DNA of 47,034 bases from Clostridia bacterium (GCA_012840125.1 DULZ01000030.1:1-47034), one strand, 5' to 3'. Positions 1-8,747 are shown, numbered from the stretch's first letter. Notes: generated by a model from the letters alone, not told the origin. Made by a program: numbers and translations.

Positions 1-59
1 AAGTTGCCTCGCATGGGAAAATCCGTTTTCGGCAAGTTGAGTGTTTGATCGTATCCCAT
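1..59 (-). CDS. ileS: Isoleucyl-tRNA synthetase, N-terminal fragment (cut by window edge)
   Basis: Only the first 19 codons are in the window. The ATG at 59 follows a GAGGTGA ribosome binding site and the peptide contains TLNLPKTDFPMRGNL, the usual N-terminus of bacterial IleRS. The enzyme charges tRNA-Ile in the cytoplasm. A T-box leader with an isoleucine specifier lies directly upstream, which independently supports the call. The rest of the gene is beyond the left edge. Confidence 0.93.
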   Translation of the reverse strand, partial: MGYDQTLNLPKTDFPMRGN

Positions 60-90
60 TTCCTTCACCTCATCACTATGAATGCATGGC

Positions 91-123
91 AATAAAAATA
101 CCCCTCACCCAAAGGACGAGAGG
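91..123 (-). terminator. T-box intrinsic terminator before ileS
   Basis: On the minus strand CCUCUCGUCC pairs with GGGUGAGGGG around a UUU loop (ten pairs, some G-U), followed by a U-rich tract. Its 5' side lies just after the T-box core, so the antiterminator and terminator are mutually exclusive, as in other T-box leaders. Confidence 0.88.
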
Positions 124-355
124 TTTCCCGCGGTACCACCTTTATTGCCGATCACAATGATCGACCGCTCGTCATCGTAACGGAGATGCCTCCGGAAACC
201 CCTAGAACTATCCTTACGGCATAGTCTTCAAGGTTCCAACTCCCGGGTGATCTTCAACAAGGCTTCCCTATCCGGCTTCCACCTGACCCGGACTCTCTTG
301 AAGGTCCGCCTTATCTACTCTCCCGTTAATGGTTATTCACTGTCATTCAATTATG
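91..355 (-). promoter_or_regulatory. T-box leader of ileS (isoleucine specifier)
   Basis: The minus strand carries the conserved T-box core AAGGTGGTACCGCGG (about 127-141), which base-pairs with the free CCA end of uncharged tRNA. Upstream is a long stem I region with the specifier codon AUC at 249-251, in the context GAAG-AUC-ACC, so tRNA-Ile is sensed. A terminator (101-123) closes the leader about 40 bases before the ileS start. Uncharged tRNA-Ile is expected to favour the antiterminator and allow ileS transcription. Stem I boundaries are approximate. Confidence 0.93.
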
Positions 356-360
356 TAAAA

Positions 361-388
361 ATTATATCATAATCAGTACCGGTGTCAA
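361..388 (-). promoter_or_regulatory. Sigma-A promoter of the ileS T-box transcript
   Basis: TTGACA (383-388) and TATAAT (361-366) on the minus strand are both perfect consensus, separated by 16 bp. The predicted start near 354 matches the beginning of the T-box leader. The promoter lies just past the divIVA stop codon, so ileS is transcribed independently of the division genes. Confidence 0.88.
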
Positions 389-396
389 ATCGTTCC

Positions 397-981
397 TTAA
401 TCGCAAAGCCCCAAGGAACGTTTCTCCTCTTCACCGACACTGGCGGCTGCTTCCTCCAGCATCGCCTCGAGGCTGCTCCCCGCCTCTTCCGGCTCTTCCA
501 CCGGTGCCGCTGCTCTTTCCTCTACCCGGTCACCGCCAAACTCTTGTTCCAGTAACAATAACTGTGCTTGAAAAAAGGCCTTCAAATGGGTCCGGTAACC
601 GGCTTCCAATTGCTGCAAGCGGGCGTACTCGTCCCTGATTTCCTTCACTCTCGCCTCGGCATCCCGGATCATGTTTTCTCCCTGCAATCGCGCTTGCTCC
701 AGCAGCAGCGCCGCTTCCTTTTCCCCGTTTTTCTTCACTTCCTCCGCCGCTTGCTGGGCCAGCACCAGCGTTTCCTGTAAAGTATGCTCAATGGTAGTAT
801 AATGATTCAGCTTCTCCTGCAGTTCCTGCAGTTGTTCCTGCAGGTCCAAGTTCTGCCTGTAGATCTGCTCATAATCCTTTAACACCTTGTTGATATAGCT
901 GTCCACGTCTTTCGGCCGGTAGCCGCGAAAACTCTTCTTAAACTCCCTGCCCTTTTGCAAATCCAGAGGTGTCGCAACCAT
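397..981 (-). CDS. divIVA: DivIVA family cell-division / polarity protein
   Basis: The 194-residue product starts with the DivIVA membrane-binding segment (LDLQKGREFKKSFRGY, then DVDSYINKV) and continues as a long heptad-rich coiled coil to about residue 150. The tail is acidic and alanine-rich and looks disordered. DivIVA binds negatively curved membrane at poles and septa and recruits partner proteins. It is longer than the 160-170 residues common in the family because of that tail. It is the last gene of the yggS-sepF-proC-yggT-divIVA run, the usual neighbourhood in Bacillota, and is followed directly by the ileS promoter. The ATG at 981 has an upstream GGAGGG. Confidence 0.93.
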   Translation of the reverse strand: MVATPLDLQKGREFKKSFRGYRPKDVDSYINKVLKDYEQIYRQNLDLQEQLQELQEKLNHYTTIEHTLQETLVLAQQAAEEVKKNGEKEAALLLEQARLQGENMIRDAEARVKEIRDEYARLQQLEAGYRTHLKAFFQAQLLLLEQEFGGDRVEERAAAPVEEPEEAGSSLEAMLEEAAASVGEEEKRSLGLCD

Positions 982-1016
982 GTTTTCCCTCCATTTTTCT
1001 CCTCAAGTAGCCTCTT

Positions 1017-1277
1017 TTACAACGAATACAACAAGCTTAGCACCAGCCACTCCACCAACTGGATTACCAGAATCGCCACGATAGGAGAAAAAGGTATCAG
1101 GCTGTACGGCAGCATCCGTTGGATAGGGATCATGACCGGATCCGTCACTTCATGAATAAACTTGACCACCGAATTGTAAGGAACATTAGGTATCCAGGTC
1201 AGCAAGGCCCTGGCAATGATGAGCCAGGACAGCAGTTCAAATGCCACACGGACCAGCTGAATCAGCGTGTAACTAAT
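1017..1277 (-). CDS. yggT: YggT/YlmG family membrane protein (probable AUU start)
   Basis: Two hydrophobic segments with the motif ALLTWIPNVPYNSVV between them and SPIVAILVIQLVEWL in the second match the YggT family, small membrane proteins linked to division and cofactor or osmotic functions that remain unclear. The first conventional start is GTG at 1247, but it has no Shine-Dalgarno and would remove part of the first helix. In the same frame an ATT at 1277 lies nine bases after AAGGAG, which itself overlaps the proC stop. It gives 86 residues, the normal family length, and an N-terminus ISYTLIQLVRV. I therefore favour the ATT start. If wrong, the gene ends at 1247. Confidence 0.8.
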   Translation of the reverse strand: MSYTLIQLVRVAFELLSWLIIARALLTWIPNVPYNSVVKFIHEVTDPVMIPIQRMLPYSLIPFSPIVAILVIQLVEWLVLSLLYSL

Positions 1278-1283
1278 CTCTCG

Positions 1284-2108
1284 TCACTCCTTCGCACCAC
1301 TTAATTCTCGCGCTCTTTCCCAAGCCCGGACCACTGCTTTGATCAGAGTTCCCCGCAGTCCTTCCGTTTCAAGATGTTCCAGGGCACAAGCGGTCGTACC
1401 GCCGGGAGAAGTAACCATTTCTTTCAGCACGGCAGGGTGCTGCCCTGTTTCCACCAGCATGTCTACCGCCCCGGCCACCGTATGCAGGACCAACTCCCTG
1501 CTCAACTCCCGGGGCAAACCGACCCGCACTCCTCCTTCAATCAGGGCCTCCAGCATTAAGAACACATAGGCCGGCCCACTGCCGCTTAAAGCCGTCACCC
1601 CGTCCAAGCTTCCTTCCGGCAGTTCCGCCGTAAAGCCTAAAGCACCAAACAGGTTTTTGGCCGTCTCCACGTGTTCTTCCAAGGCGTAGGTGCCCCTGGC
1701 CAGGACCGCTGCCCCTTTCCCTACCAAACAGGGTGTATTGGGCATCACCCGGATCACCGGGACCGGACCTGTCAACATGCTCTCAATCTGGCCGGTGGTA
1801 ATACCTGCCGCCACGGAGATCAACAATTGTTCCGGCGAGATGACCGCCGTTAAAGGCTTCAACACATCGAAGAATACCTGAGGCTTCACCGCCGTTACGA
1901 TGATGCCGGTGCCCTGCACGGCTTCCATGTTACCGGCGCTGGTACACACCCGCCAGCGTTCCTCCAGGTAGCTGCGCCGGCCGGCCAAGGGTTCGCTGAC
2001 AATAATCTCTTCCGGCCGGTACTGCCCGCTGCGCAAAGCACCGGCCACCAGGGCTTCCCCCATGGCCCCGCCGCCAATCACTGCCAACCGGTAAGACAAG
2101 TAGGTCAC
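1284..2108 (-). CDS. proC: Pyrroline-5-carboxylate reductase
   Basis: The 274-residue protein has an N-terminal NAD(P)-binding Rossmann motif (AVIGGGAMGEALVAG) and the family signature around SGSGPAYVFLMLEAL and VTSPGGTT in the C-terminal dimerisation domain. It reduces 1-pyrroline-5-carboxylate to L-proline in the cytoplasm, the last step of proline synthesis. Length is typical. It lies 11 bases after sepF, and its stop codon overlaps the ribosome binding site of yggT, so it is co-transcribed with division genes, as in many Bacillota. Confidence 0.96.
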   Translation of the reverse strand: MTYLSYRLAVIGGGAMGEALVAGALRSGQYRPEEIIVSEPLAGRRSYLEERWRVCTSAGNMEAVQGTGIIVTAVKPQVFFDVLKPLTAVISPEQLLISVAAGITTGQIESMLTGPVPVIRVMPNTPCLVGKGAAVLARGTYALEEHVETAKNLFGALGFTAELPEGSLDGVTALSGSGPAYVFLMLEALIEGGVRVGLPRELSRELVLHTVAGAVDMLVETGQHPAVLKEMVTSPGGTTACALEHLETEGLRGTLIKAVVRAWERARELSGAKE

Positions 2109-2119
2109 CCCTTACTCCT

Positions 2120-2554
2120 TTAGGACAATTTCAGGGACCAAACGTTTTCCTCGTCATCCCAGTCCCCCGTCAGGTCCCCGGTCACCTCGACATTGTTGGG
2201 CAAAAAGAGAATAATACCGGGACTGACTTTTTGCATGCTGCCGTTTAAGGCATAAACCGTTCCGCTTAAGAAATCCACCACTCGCCTGGCCATCTCCAGT
2301 TCCATGGCCTCCACATTGACCACCACCGGGTGGCGGTTCTTCAGGTGATCGGCGATCACCTGCACCTGTTCAAATTTCGTCGGCTTGGAGACAGCCATGC
2401 GCATAGGCTTGGCCGCCGTGGGCAGTCCCACCAGGTTCGCTCTCCTGCTTTTCGGCTCCAACTCCTCCTGTTCGGCCCCCGGGGCGGCCGGCTCGGACGG
2501 CTCCTCTTCAATTTCGTAGCCAATCAAGTTGAGCACCTTGTCCACAATTTTCAT
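2120..2554 (-). CDS. sepF: Cell division protein SepF
   Basis: The 144-residue product begins MKIVDKVLNLIGYE, an amphipathic membrane-targeting helix, followed by an acidic proline-rich linker. The C-terminal SepF core (about 60-140) contains KPTKFEQVQVIADHLKNRHP and the GTVYALNGSMQKVS segment. SepF forms rings or arcs that bind the FtsZ tail and the membrane. Since no ftsA is seen in the ftsQ-ftsZ interval of this window, SepF may be the main Z-ring tether here (inference). The start at 2554 has an excellent AAAGGAGG; an upstream in-frame extension to 2644 would overlap yggS and is rejected. Confidence 0.95.
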   Translation of the reverse strand: MKIVDKVLNLIGYEIEEEPSEPAAPGAEQEELEPKSRRANLVGLPTAAKPMRMAVSKPTKFEQVQVIADHLKNRHPVVVNVEAMELEMARRVVDFLSGTVYALNGSMQKVSPGIILFLPNNVEVTGDLTGDWDDEENVWSLKLS

Positions 2555-2567
2555 GGAAAATCCTCCT

Positions 2568-3257
2568 TTACGCCCGTTGTCCAAAAATACCGCTGCCGAT
2601 CCTGACCATATTGGCGCCTTCTTCCACGGCCACTTCGTAATCATTGGTCATCCCCATGGACAGGTACCGCATCTCCACCCGGGGATAATGCAAATTATCT
2701 ATCTCCCGGGCAAGCCGGTAGAGGGAACGGAAAACCGGTCTTACCTCTTCCGGGTCATCCACCAGGGGCGCAATGGTCATCAACCCTTGCACCTTCAAAT
2801 TCGCCAGGGCCATGAGCCTGTCCAGGAAAGGTATCACTTCATCCCGGTGCAGGCCGAACTTGGTCTCTTCCCCGGCCACATTCACCTGCACCAGCACCGG
2901 TATCACCCGCCCGGCTGCCGCGGCTCTTTTCTGCAATTCTTCGGCCAGGGACCACCGGTCCAAGGAGTGCACTAGGACCACCTTGTCCACAATGTATTTG
3001 ACTTTATTTGTCTGCAAATGACCGATGAGATGCCAATTAGCTACCGGGCCCAACTCTTCGTACTTGGCCACCAGTTCCTGCACCCGGTTTTCACCCAGGT
3101 GGCGGATGCCGGCTGACAAAGCTTCACGAATTCTCTCCGCGGAAACTGTCTTCGTCACCGCTACCAACTCAATCTCCTCAGGTTTCCGGCCAAAACGTTC
3201 CGCGGCTTTCGCGATCCGTTCCTGGATTTCAGCCACATTTGTTTTGATGTCCCTCAT
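2568..3257 (-). CDS. YggS family PLP homeostasis protein
   Basis: The 229-residue protein has the PLPBP/YggS TIM-barrel signatures: ELVAVTKTVSAERI with the PLP-binding lysine near residue 35, HLGENRVQEL, WHLIGHLQTNKVKYI and LSMGMTNDYEVAVEEG near the C-terminus. It binds pyridoxal 5'-phosphate and helps balance B6 and amino-acid pools; it has no known catalytic activity. The ATG at 3257 has GGAGGTCAGGTGG upstream, while the longer frame to 3299 lacks a ribosome binding site. It precedes sepF, the standard order. Confidence 0.94.
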   Translation of the reverse strand: MRDIKTNVAEIQERIAKAAERFGRKPEEIELVAVTKTVSAERIREALSAGIRHLGENRVQELVAKYEELGPVANWHLIGHLQTNKVKYIVDKVVLVHSLDRWSLAEELQKRAAAAGRVIPVLVQVNVAGEETKFGLHRDEVIPFLDRLMALANLKVQGLMTIAPLVDDPEEVRPVFRSLYRLAREIDNLHYPRVEMRYLSMGMTNDYEVAVEEGANMVRIGSGIFGQRA

Positions 3258-3320
3258 GACCACCTGACCTCCAGATGTAGTTATTTCTACACACCCCATT
3301 GAATTCCTGCTAAATTTTGG

Positions 3321-4280
3321 CTAATTAGCAGGTAGGCTCGCGACACCGTCAATCAGATACGGGTTGGTGATGACCCGGTCGCCCCTTAACAGGCCATCCA
3401 CCACGCTGTAGTCTTCCCCTTGGAGCACAACCTGCACCGGTATCCATTGATAGCCTTGCAGGGTCTTTTTATATACTCCCTGTTCATTGTCCTTCAGCAC
3501 CAGTGCCCGGTTGGGAATCACCGGGCCTTCCGCCTTAGCCAGGATAATGCTTAGCTGTACCTGCCGTTCATGTAACAGCTCCTTGCGGTCCAGTTCCAAC
3601 ACTCCCTGACCGGTAACACCATGGCTGGTGAGGTTCTTCAAAGTACCTTGACATATTTTATCGTCCAGGCTAAAAGTCAGCTTTTTCCCCACGGCGGGAA
3701 ACAAGTCAAGATACTGGGAATCAAAGTGGAACCAGATCAGGGTAGGCTGCAGGTTATTGACGACTTTGAACAGGGGCTGCCCCGCCTCAACAAAAACGCC
3801 GGACGCTGACTCCTGCAAAGCCGGAGGGGACTTATCCAAATTAACCAGTTCCAAAGCCAGGACATTCTGGGGCGTTAACACCTTTTCCCAGCCGTCCGTA
3901 TGGTAGCACACTACCCCGGCGCCGGGTGCCTCCATCACCTGGCTGGCCCCGCCGCTGGTTCTAATCACAGCCACCGGTTCCCTTTCCGCTACCCGCTGTC
4001 CTTCCTGAGCCACCGGGTTAAGAGTACCGGCCCGGGAGGCAAAAACCACCGTTTCATCACGGATGACCAGGGCCCGGTCCACATCCAATTGCCGCTGGAG
4101 AGTCCCGGTTTCCACCTCATAATAATTGAGCAGGAAAGGGAAAACCATCGCCCAGGACTGCAGAAAAACGAACCAGGCTGCCAGGCACAGGATCCCGGTA
4201 CAGCATATTTTCGCCAGCAGCGGCTTCCATGGCATGGGGGGGCGTGTTTTCTTCCTGACGATCACCTTGACCTCTGCCAT
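3321..4280 (-). CDS. HlyD-like single-pass membrane protein of the sepF cluster
   Basis: The 319-residue product has a basic N-terminus, one membrane segment (about residues 24-46) and an extracytoplasmic part with features of HlyD/RND adaptors: a biotinyl-lipoyl-like segment (GTLNPVAQEGQRVAEREPVAVI), a second matching half after residue 150 and a beta-barrel tail (RALVLKDNEQGVYK). Homologues of this type sit next to yggS/sepF in many Clostridia; their role is not established, and there is no transporter gene beside it. It ends in TAG, which matters when judging amber codons elsewhere in the window. Confidence 0.75.
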   Translation of the reverse strand: MAEVKVIVRKKTRPPMPWKPLLAKICCTGILCLAAWFVFLQSWAMVFPFLLNYYEVETGTLQRQLDVDRALVIRDETVVFASRAGTLNPVAQEGQRVAEREPVAVIRTSGGASQVMEAPGAGVVCYHTDGWEKVLTPQNVLALELVNLDKSPPALQESASGVFVEAGQPLFKVVNNLQPTLIWFHFDSQYLDLFPAVGKKLTFSLDDKICQGTLKNLTSHGVTGQGVLELDRKELLHERQVQLSIILAKAEGPVIPNRALVLKDNEQGVYKKTLQGYQWIPVQVVLQGEDYSVVDGLLRGDRVITNPYLIDGVASLPAN

Positions 4281-4303
4281 TTCAGCTTCACCCCATGATT
4301 AGA

Positions 4304-5125
4304 TTAACCGGCCAGCATGATCAGAGCAGCCATGCGCCCCGTTAAGCCGTTTTCTTTCCGGTGGGAATAGAACAAATCTCTTTGGCAGCCGGTACACAGG
4401 CGGCTGGTAAAAATATGGTCCCTGGGGACCCCGGCTTCTTCCAAAGCACTGGCATTAGCCTCCCACAGGTCCAGGTGCCATTTTCCCTGCCCGGCAGCCC
4501 TAAAAAATGCCTCCCCATGGGCAAAGGCCTGGCCAAAGGCATCCCGCACGGGCCTGTCCACTTCGTAACAGCAAGGTCCGATGCTGGGCCCGATGGCCAC
4601 CAGGCAGTCTTCCACCCTGGTGCCGAAATATTTCTTCATTTCGAGCAGCGTTTTCGCGGCAATCTTTAAAGCCGTTCCTTTCCAACCTGCATGGGCCAAG
4701 CCCACGGCCGGGGTAACGGGATCCAGGAAAATCACCGGCACACAGTCCGCATGATAAGTGCTGAGGGGTACGCCCGGTACATTGGTAATGACGGCATCGG
4801 TACCCGGCAGCGCCGTTTCATAGGTCAAAGCACCCCGGCCTCTATGTTCCGCCGCCACCACCGCCACGCGGTCACCGTGCACCTGCTGCAGGGCCACTAA
4901 ATCTTCCAAGGGAAAGCCGACGGCCCGGGCCGCGCGCCGCCGGTTTTCCACCACCTTTTCAGGCGCATCCTGAACAGTGAAGCCCAGGTTCAGTGTATGG
5001 AAAGGGGGTTGGCTCACACCGCCCAGGCGCGACGTAAAGCCATGTTTTACTAAACCTGTTTCCGTCAAAGGCGTAACTGTCAAAAAACGTACTCCGTTTA
5101 CTTGCTGCCACTGGAACACCGGCAT
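4304..5125 (-). CDS. pgeF: PgeF/YfiH family (laccase-domain) protein
   Basis: The 273-residue protein contains the Cu-oxidase_4 / YfiH signatures: QQVHGDRV, TYHADCVPVIFLDP, VGLAHAGWKGTALKI and a C-terminal SRLCTGCQRDLFYSHR. His and Cys residues in these motifs form the zinc-type active site. Family members act as purine nucleoside phosphorylases/adenosine deaminases, and PgeF of E. coli edits wrongly placed L-Ser in peptidoglycan precursors. I chose the ATG at 5125 (AAAGG upstream) over the GTG one codon earlier. It is the first gene of the pgeF-to-divIVA run, with a promoter upstream. Confidence 0.92.
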   Translation of the reverse strand: MPVFQWQQVNGVRFLTVTPLTETGLVKHGFTSRLGGVSQPPFHTLNLGFTVQDAPEKVVENRRRAARAVGFPLEDLVALQQVHGDRVAVVAAEHRGRGALTYETALPGTDAVITNVPGVPLSTYHADCVPVIFLDPVTPAVGLAHAGWKGTALKIAAKTLLEMKKYFGTRVEDCLVAIGPSIGPCCYEVDRPVRDAFGQAFAHGEAFFRAAGQGKWHLDLWEANASALEEAGVPRDHIFTSRLCTGCQRDLFYSHRKENGLTGRMAALIMLAG

Positions 5126-5152
5126 CACACCTTTAGTTTCAGTTTAATCATC

Positions 5153-5181
5153 ATTATATAATACTTACCCGTGCCAGTAAA
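5153..5181 (-). promoter_or_regulatory. Sigma-A promoter upstream of pgeF
   Basis: TATAAT (5153-5158) is preceded by TTTACT (5176-5181) at a 17-bp spacing on the minus strand. It lies between the nrdG terminator and pgeF, so it likely drives pgeF through divIVA. Confidence 0.7.
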
Positions 5182-5211
5182 AGCGTCTTGCGGCGAATCA
5201 GCAAAACAAGA

Positions 5212-5240
5212 CAAAAAAAGCCCCGGTATGACCCGGAGCT
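5212..5240 (-). terminator. Terminator after nrdG
   Basis: The minus strand has AGCUCCGG-GUCAUA-CCGGGGCU followed by a run of T, about 25 bases after the nrdG stop. It separates the nrdRDG operon from pgeF. Confidence 0.9.
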
Positions 5241-5263
5241 CATGCACTATGAACAGCTTGTCC

Positions 5264-5737
5264 CTACTCGAACTGTCTTAAGTCAATCACCCGCTGGTTA
5301 GCGGAACCGCGGTACGGGAGATTAAAGGTTTTCTGCTCTAGGATATAGGGCCCGTCAATCAACCAGTCGGTTACCTTTAAGAGCGCCAGGATGTCCGGCC
5401 GCGACCGGGACAAATCCAGCAAGTCTTCAAAAAGGTAACCTGTATAGGTGACGATGTCGTAACCCTTGTGTTTTAACTCCCGGCCTAAGGACGCCAGCGC
5501 CTGAGCTTGCAAGAACGGCTCCCCGCCGGAAAAGGTGACTCCTTTGATGTGTTTCTGCCGGCAGATATCCGCCAGCAAGGTGTCCAAGGCCACCAGTTCA
5601 CCCCCACTGGGATCATGGGTCTGGGGATTGTGGCAGCCCGGGCAGCGGTGGGGGCAACCCTGGGCAAAAATCACGTACCTGATGCCGGCCCCGTCCACTA
5701 CGCTGTCTTTTTCCACCCCGGCAATCCTGAGTTTCAT
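5264..5737 (-). CDS. nrdG: Anaerobic ribonucleotide reductase activating protein
   Basis: The 157-residue radical SAM protein has the activase motif CPHRCPGC (CX3CX2C) near residue 27, followed by GVTFSGGEPFLQ. It binds a 4Fe-4S cluster and S-adenosylmethionine and installs the glycyl radical on NrdD. The ATG at 5737 was chosen because upstream in-frame codons overlap the nrdD coding end and are not conserved-looking. It lies 16 bases after nrdD. The stop is TAG. Confidence 0.96.
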   Translation of the reverse strand: MKLRIAGVEKDSVVDGAGIRYVIFAQGCPHRCPGCHNPQTHDPSGGELVALDTLLADICRQKHIKGVTFSGGEPFLQAQALASLGRELKHKGYDIVTYTGYLFEDLLDLSRSRPDILALLKVTDWLIDGPYILEQKTFNLPYRGSANQRVIDLRQFE

Positions 5738-5753
5738 GGCCCGCTCACCTGCC

Positions 5754-7772
5754 TTAAACCACAAAATGATTGACCCGCTGCCGGAGTTCCGCTTTCTTGG
5801 CCTCATTGAACCGGTCCACCGTGCTGAAATAACCGGTGATCCGGCGTACCCGCCTGATGGCGGAACACCCGCAGGCAGGGCACTCTGCCTGGTTGATCAC
5901 CCCTTGAAAACCGCAGCCGGTGCAGAAATCAATGGGGAAATTTATGCCCGCATAGCCGATGCCGCTGTCCGCCATGTGCCGAATCAGGCCTTCCATGGCC
6001 TCGGGGTTGCCTGCCGGCGGTGACTTCATCTCCACATAGCTGATATGTCCCCCGTTGCAGTATTGGTGATAAGGCCCTTCCAAAGCGATTTTGTCAAACC
6101 AGGAAATGGGATAGTACACGGGGATGTGAAACGAATTCGTATAGTATTCCTTATCAGTCACCCCCGGTATCACCCCGAAACGTTCCCGGTCAAATTTCAC
6201 AAAGCGCCCCGACAAACCTTCGGCGGGGGTAGCCAGCAAGGAATAATTTAAACGGGATTGCTCCGTGAGCCGGTCGGTGAAACGGCGCATCCTGGCTATG
6301 ATCTCCAGGCCAAGCTCCTGGCTCTGCGGGTCCTCCCCGTGATGCTTACCGGTTAAGCAGGTGAGGGTTTCCGCCAAGCCGATGAAACCGATGGTCAAGG
6401 TGCCGTGTTTAATGGCCGGTTCAATGGGGTCCTCCGGGCCCAACAGGTCCGAGTCCAGGTAGAGTCCTTGCCCCATTAAAAAGGGCATATCTTTTACCCG
6501 CAGCCGTGATTGGATCCGGTACCGGTGGTAGAGCTGGTCCGCCACCAGTGCCAAAGTGCTGTCCAGGTACTGTAAGAATAATTCCAGTTTCCCCTTGGCT
6601 TTTAAGGCTAAACCTGGCAAATTAATCGAGGTAAAAGAAAGATTGCCGCGCCCGTTGGAAACCTCAGGGCCGTTCACATTGGACATGACCCGGGTACGAC
6701 AGCCCATGTAGGCCGCTTCATCCCCGTAAGGACTGTTAAAAGGGGCATCCATAAAGCTAAAAGTGGGATTCATCCTTTTACCCGCCACGCGCATGGCCAA
6801 TTGGAACAAGTCATAATTGGGATCCCCCGGCAGGAAATTCACCCCTTTTTTTACCCGGAAAATGATATTGGGGAAAATCGGGTTTTCACCGCGGCCCAAA
6901 CCCTTCTCATAAGCCAGCAGCAGGTTGCGGGTCACCTTGCGCCCGGCTTCGCTGGTATCGGTCCCCAGGTTCACGCTGCTGAAAGGAACCTGCGCCCCGG
7001 CCCGGGAATGCATGGAATTGAGGTTGTAAATAAAAGCCTCCATGGCTTGATAAACCTCTTCGTCATCGGCTCCGGCCACAAAAGGCGCCAGGTCCCGGTC
7101 AAAAAAGGCAAAGGACTGGCCGCCGTGCATGTCATTTTGAGAGCTTTGCAGGATAATCGCCGCCAGGGCCGTGGCGGAACCCGGTCGTTTCGGCGGCCGG
7201 ATATAACCGTGCCCGGTATCAAATCCTTCCGTCAGCAGCCTTTTCAACGGGATATGTATGCAAGTCAGAGTTTTCCCATAAAAGTCAAGATCATGAATAT
7301 GAATAATGCCCTCCTGGTGGGCCCGGGCAAAGGTACTGGGAATAACCCGGCTTAAATAATATTTCTTGCTGGCCGCGCTGGCAATCTGCAGCATTTTGGC
7401 CGAGGGGGAATTACCGATATTGGCGTTTTCCCGGCTGGTTTCCTTCAGGATCTCCGCCACCGCGTCCATCAAGTCCGATTTCGCTTCCCTGATCTGCGTC
7501 CGCCTAGCTCGATACAGAATATACGCTTTGGCGGTCCGGGCATGTCCGTTCTTAATGAGGACCCGCTCCACCACATCCTGCACGTCTTCTACGGTAAAAA
7601 GTTTACCAGGATAGGTTCTTTCCAACTCCGCCAGGACCTGCTCCGTCAGTTTCTCCGCCGTGTTCCGGTCCCGTCCTCCTACCGCTTGGGCGGCCTTAAA
7701 GATGGCAGCGGTGATTTTTTCCGGATCAAAATCAACTACGCGCCCGTCCCTTTTTTGGATTTGCGTCAACAT
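5754..7772 (-). CDS. nrdD: Anaerobic (class III) ribonucleoside-triphosphate reductase
   Basis: The 672-residue protein has an N-terminal ATP-cone ([16 protein letters not shown] onward, about 5-95), the ten-stranded barrel with [10 protein letters not shown], and a C-terminal zinc site built from CTGCGF and CPACGC. The glycyl-radical segment [12 protein letters not shown] lies near the end. It reduces NTPs to dNTPs only without oxygen. The chosen ATG at 7772 is nine bases after AAGGAGG; the ATG at 7781 abuts the ribosome binding site and is less likely. The gene overlaps the end of nrdR by 41 bases, so translation is probably coupled. Confidence 0.96.
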   Translation of the reverse strand: MLTQIQKRDGRVVDFDPEKITAAIFKAAQAVGGRDRNTAEKLTEQVLAELERTYPGKLFTVEDVQDVVERVLIKNGHARTAKAYILYRARRTQIREAKSDLMDAVAEILKETSRENANIGNSPSAKMLQIASAASKKYYLSRVIPSTFARAHQEGIIHIHDLDFYGKTLTCIHIPLKRLLTEGFDTGHGYIRPPKRPGSATALAAIILQSSQNDMHGGQSFAFFDRDLAPFVAGADDEEVYQAMEAFIYNLNSMHSRAGAQVPFSSVNLGTDTSEAGRKVTRNLLLAYEKGLGRGENPIFPNIIFRVKKGVNFLPGDPNYDLFQLAMRVAGKRMNPTFSFMDAPFNSPYGDEAAYMGCRTRVMSNVNGPEVSNGRGNLSFTSINLPGLALKAKGKLELFLQYLDSTLALVADQLYHRYRIQSRLRVKDMPFLMGQGLYLDSDLLGPEDPIEPAIKHGTLTIGFIGLAETLTCLTGKHHGEDPQSQELGLEIIARMRRFTDRLTEQSRLNYSLLATPAEGLSGRFVKFDRERFGVIPGVTDKEYYTNSFHIPVYYPISWFDKIALEGPYHQYCNGGHISYVEMKSPPAGNPEAMEGLIRHMADSGIGYAGINFPIDFCTGCGFQGVINQAECPACGCSAIRRVRRITGYFSTVDRFNEAKKAELRQRVNHFVV

Positions 7773-8244
7773 CTTCTCCATCCTCCTTGTGCTTCTGCTG
7801 TAACAAGTCCTGCAGCTCCTGCAGGAAGGACTGCACATCTTTGAACTCCCGGTACACGGAAGCAAAACGTACATAGGCCACTTCATCCAGAAGCCGCAGC
7901 CGCTCCATCACCAGCTCGCCGATCACCTGGCTGGAGACCTCACGCTCCATCTGATTGTACAGTTCCCTTTCAATCTCTTGCACCAGCTGCTCCAACCTGG
8001 CCATTTCCACCGGGCGCTTCTCACAAGACTTGATAATGCCCGTCAGGAGCTTGTCCCGGTTAAATACTTCTCTTTGCCCGTTCTTCTTCACCACGACTAA
8101 AGGCAGCTCTTCCACCCTCTCATAGGTCGTAAACCGCCTGCCGCAAGCCAGGCATTCCCTGCGCCTCCTGATGACCGTCCCTTCATCTGCCGGCCTGGTA
8201 TCTTGTACTTTGGAATCAGGATGGGCACAAAAAGGGCATCGCAT
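7732..8244 (-). CDS. nrdR: Transcriptional repressor NrdR
   Basis: The 170-residue protein has a zinc ribbon ([13 protein letters not shown] ... [12 protein letters not shown]) and an ATP-cone from about residue 48. NrdR senses ATP/dATP and represses ribonucleotide reductase genes. It is the first gene of nrdR-nrdD-nrdG, so it regulates its own operon; two matching operators lie upstream. The C-terminal 15-20 residues are charged and overlap the nrdD start, making it slightly longer than the usual 150-155. Confidence 0.97.
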   Translation of the reverse strand: MRCPFCAHPDSKVQDTRPADEGTVIRRRRECLACGRRFTTYERVEELPLVVVKKNGQREVFNRDKLLTGIIKSCEKRPVEMARLEQLVQEIERELYNQMEREVSSQVIGELVMERLRLLDEVAYVRFASVYREFKDVQSFLQELQDLLQQKHKEDGEDVDANPKKGRARS

Positions 8245-8265
8245 TGAAACGCCTCCTTCCGGGAG

Positions 8266-8317
8266 TCACTATATATCGTACATTTACCAGTATAAACCAC
8301 AACATATAGTGTGTCAA
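8266..8317 (-). promoter_or_regulatory. nrdR promoter with two NrdR boxes
   Basis: The minus strand carries TTGACA (8312-8317) and TATACT (8289-8294) at a 17-bp spacing. Two 16-bp sites fit the NrdR consensus acaCwAtATaTwGtgt: one at 8297-8312, inside the spacer and touching the -35, and one at 8266-8281, just downstream of the start site. Their centres are 31 bp apart, the phasing known for cooperative NrdR binding. The sequence shows autoregulation of nrdRDG by ATP/dATP. Confidence 0.9.
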
Positions 8318-8401
8318 TGAAGAACTGTGTCATGGCTTGTCCCATATGGAGGCGGCTGCCGGCCGGCTGCGCCGCTGGGTCTCTTGGGGCTGCCGGCGGG
8401 T

Positions 8402-8662
8402 TTAGAAATTGTGTTTTGGATCCGTGTAATTAGGTACTTCCACCAGGATCACATCTACACCTAGTTTCCTGATTCTCTCCCAGGGAATGACAATATCATC
8501 GTTCTTGCTTAAGAAACCCATAAAGCGGCCTGTGCCGGGCAAGATGATGGACTTAATCCGGCCTTCTTCCAGGTCAAGATCGATGTCCTTGATCATGCCT
8601 AACCGCCGGCCGTCGACGATATTGACTACATCCCGCATTCTTAGATCCGAAACTCTCAACAT
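8402..8662 (-). CDS. YlmC/YmxH family PRC-barrel sporulation protein
   Basis: The 86-residue product (LRVSDLRMRDVVNIVDGRRLG, then DIVIPWERIRKLGVDVILVE) is a PRC-barrel protein of the YlmC/YmxH family, common in spore formers and often annotated as a sporulation protein with unknown molecular role. It is alone between a terminator and the nrdR promoter. Upstream CATATATAT preceded by CTATTT weakly resembles a sigma-E promoter, but I do not rely on this. No clear terminator follows it. Confidence 0.9.
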   Translation of the reverse strand: MLRVSDLRMRDVVNIVDGRRLGMIKDIDLDLEEGRIKSIILPGTGRFMGFLSKNDDIVIPWERIRKLGVDVILVEVPNYTDPKHNF

Positions 8663-8747
8663 AAAGCCACCCCCGGTTATGCTTACATCTTCCAGGAATA
8701 TATATGAAACAAGTCCTCAAATAGTGCCTGCTGTCTATCCCCCGGCA

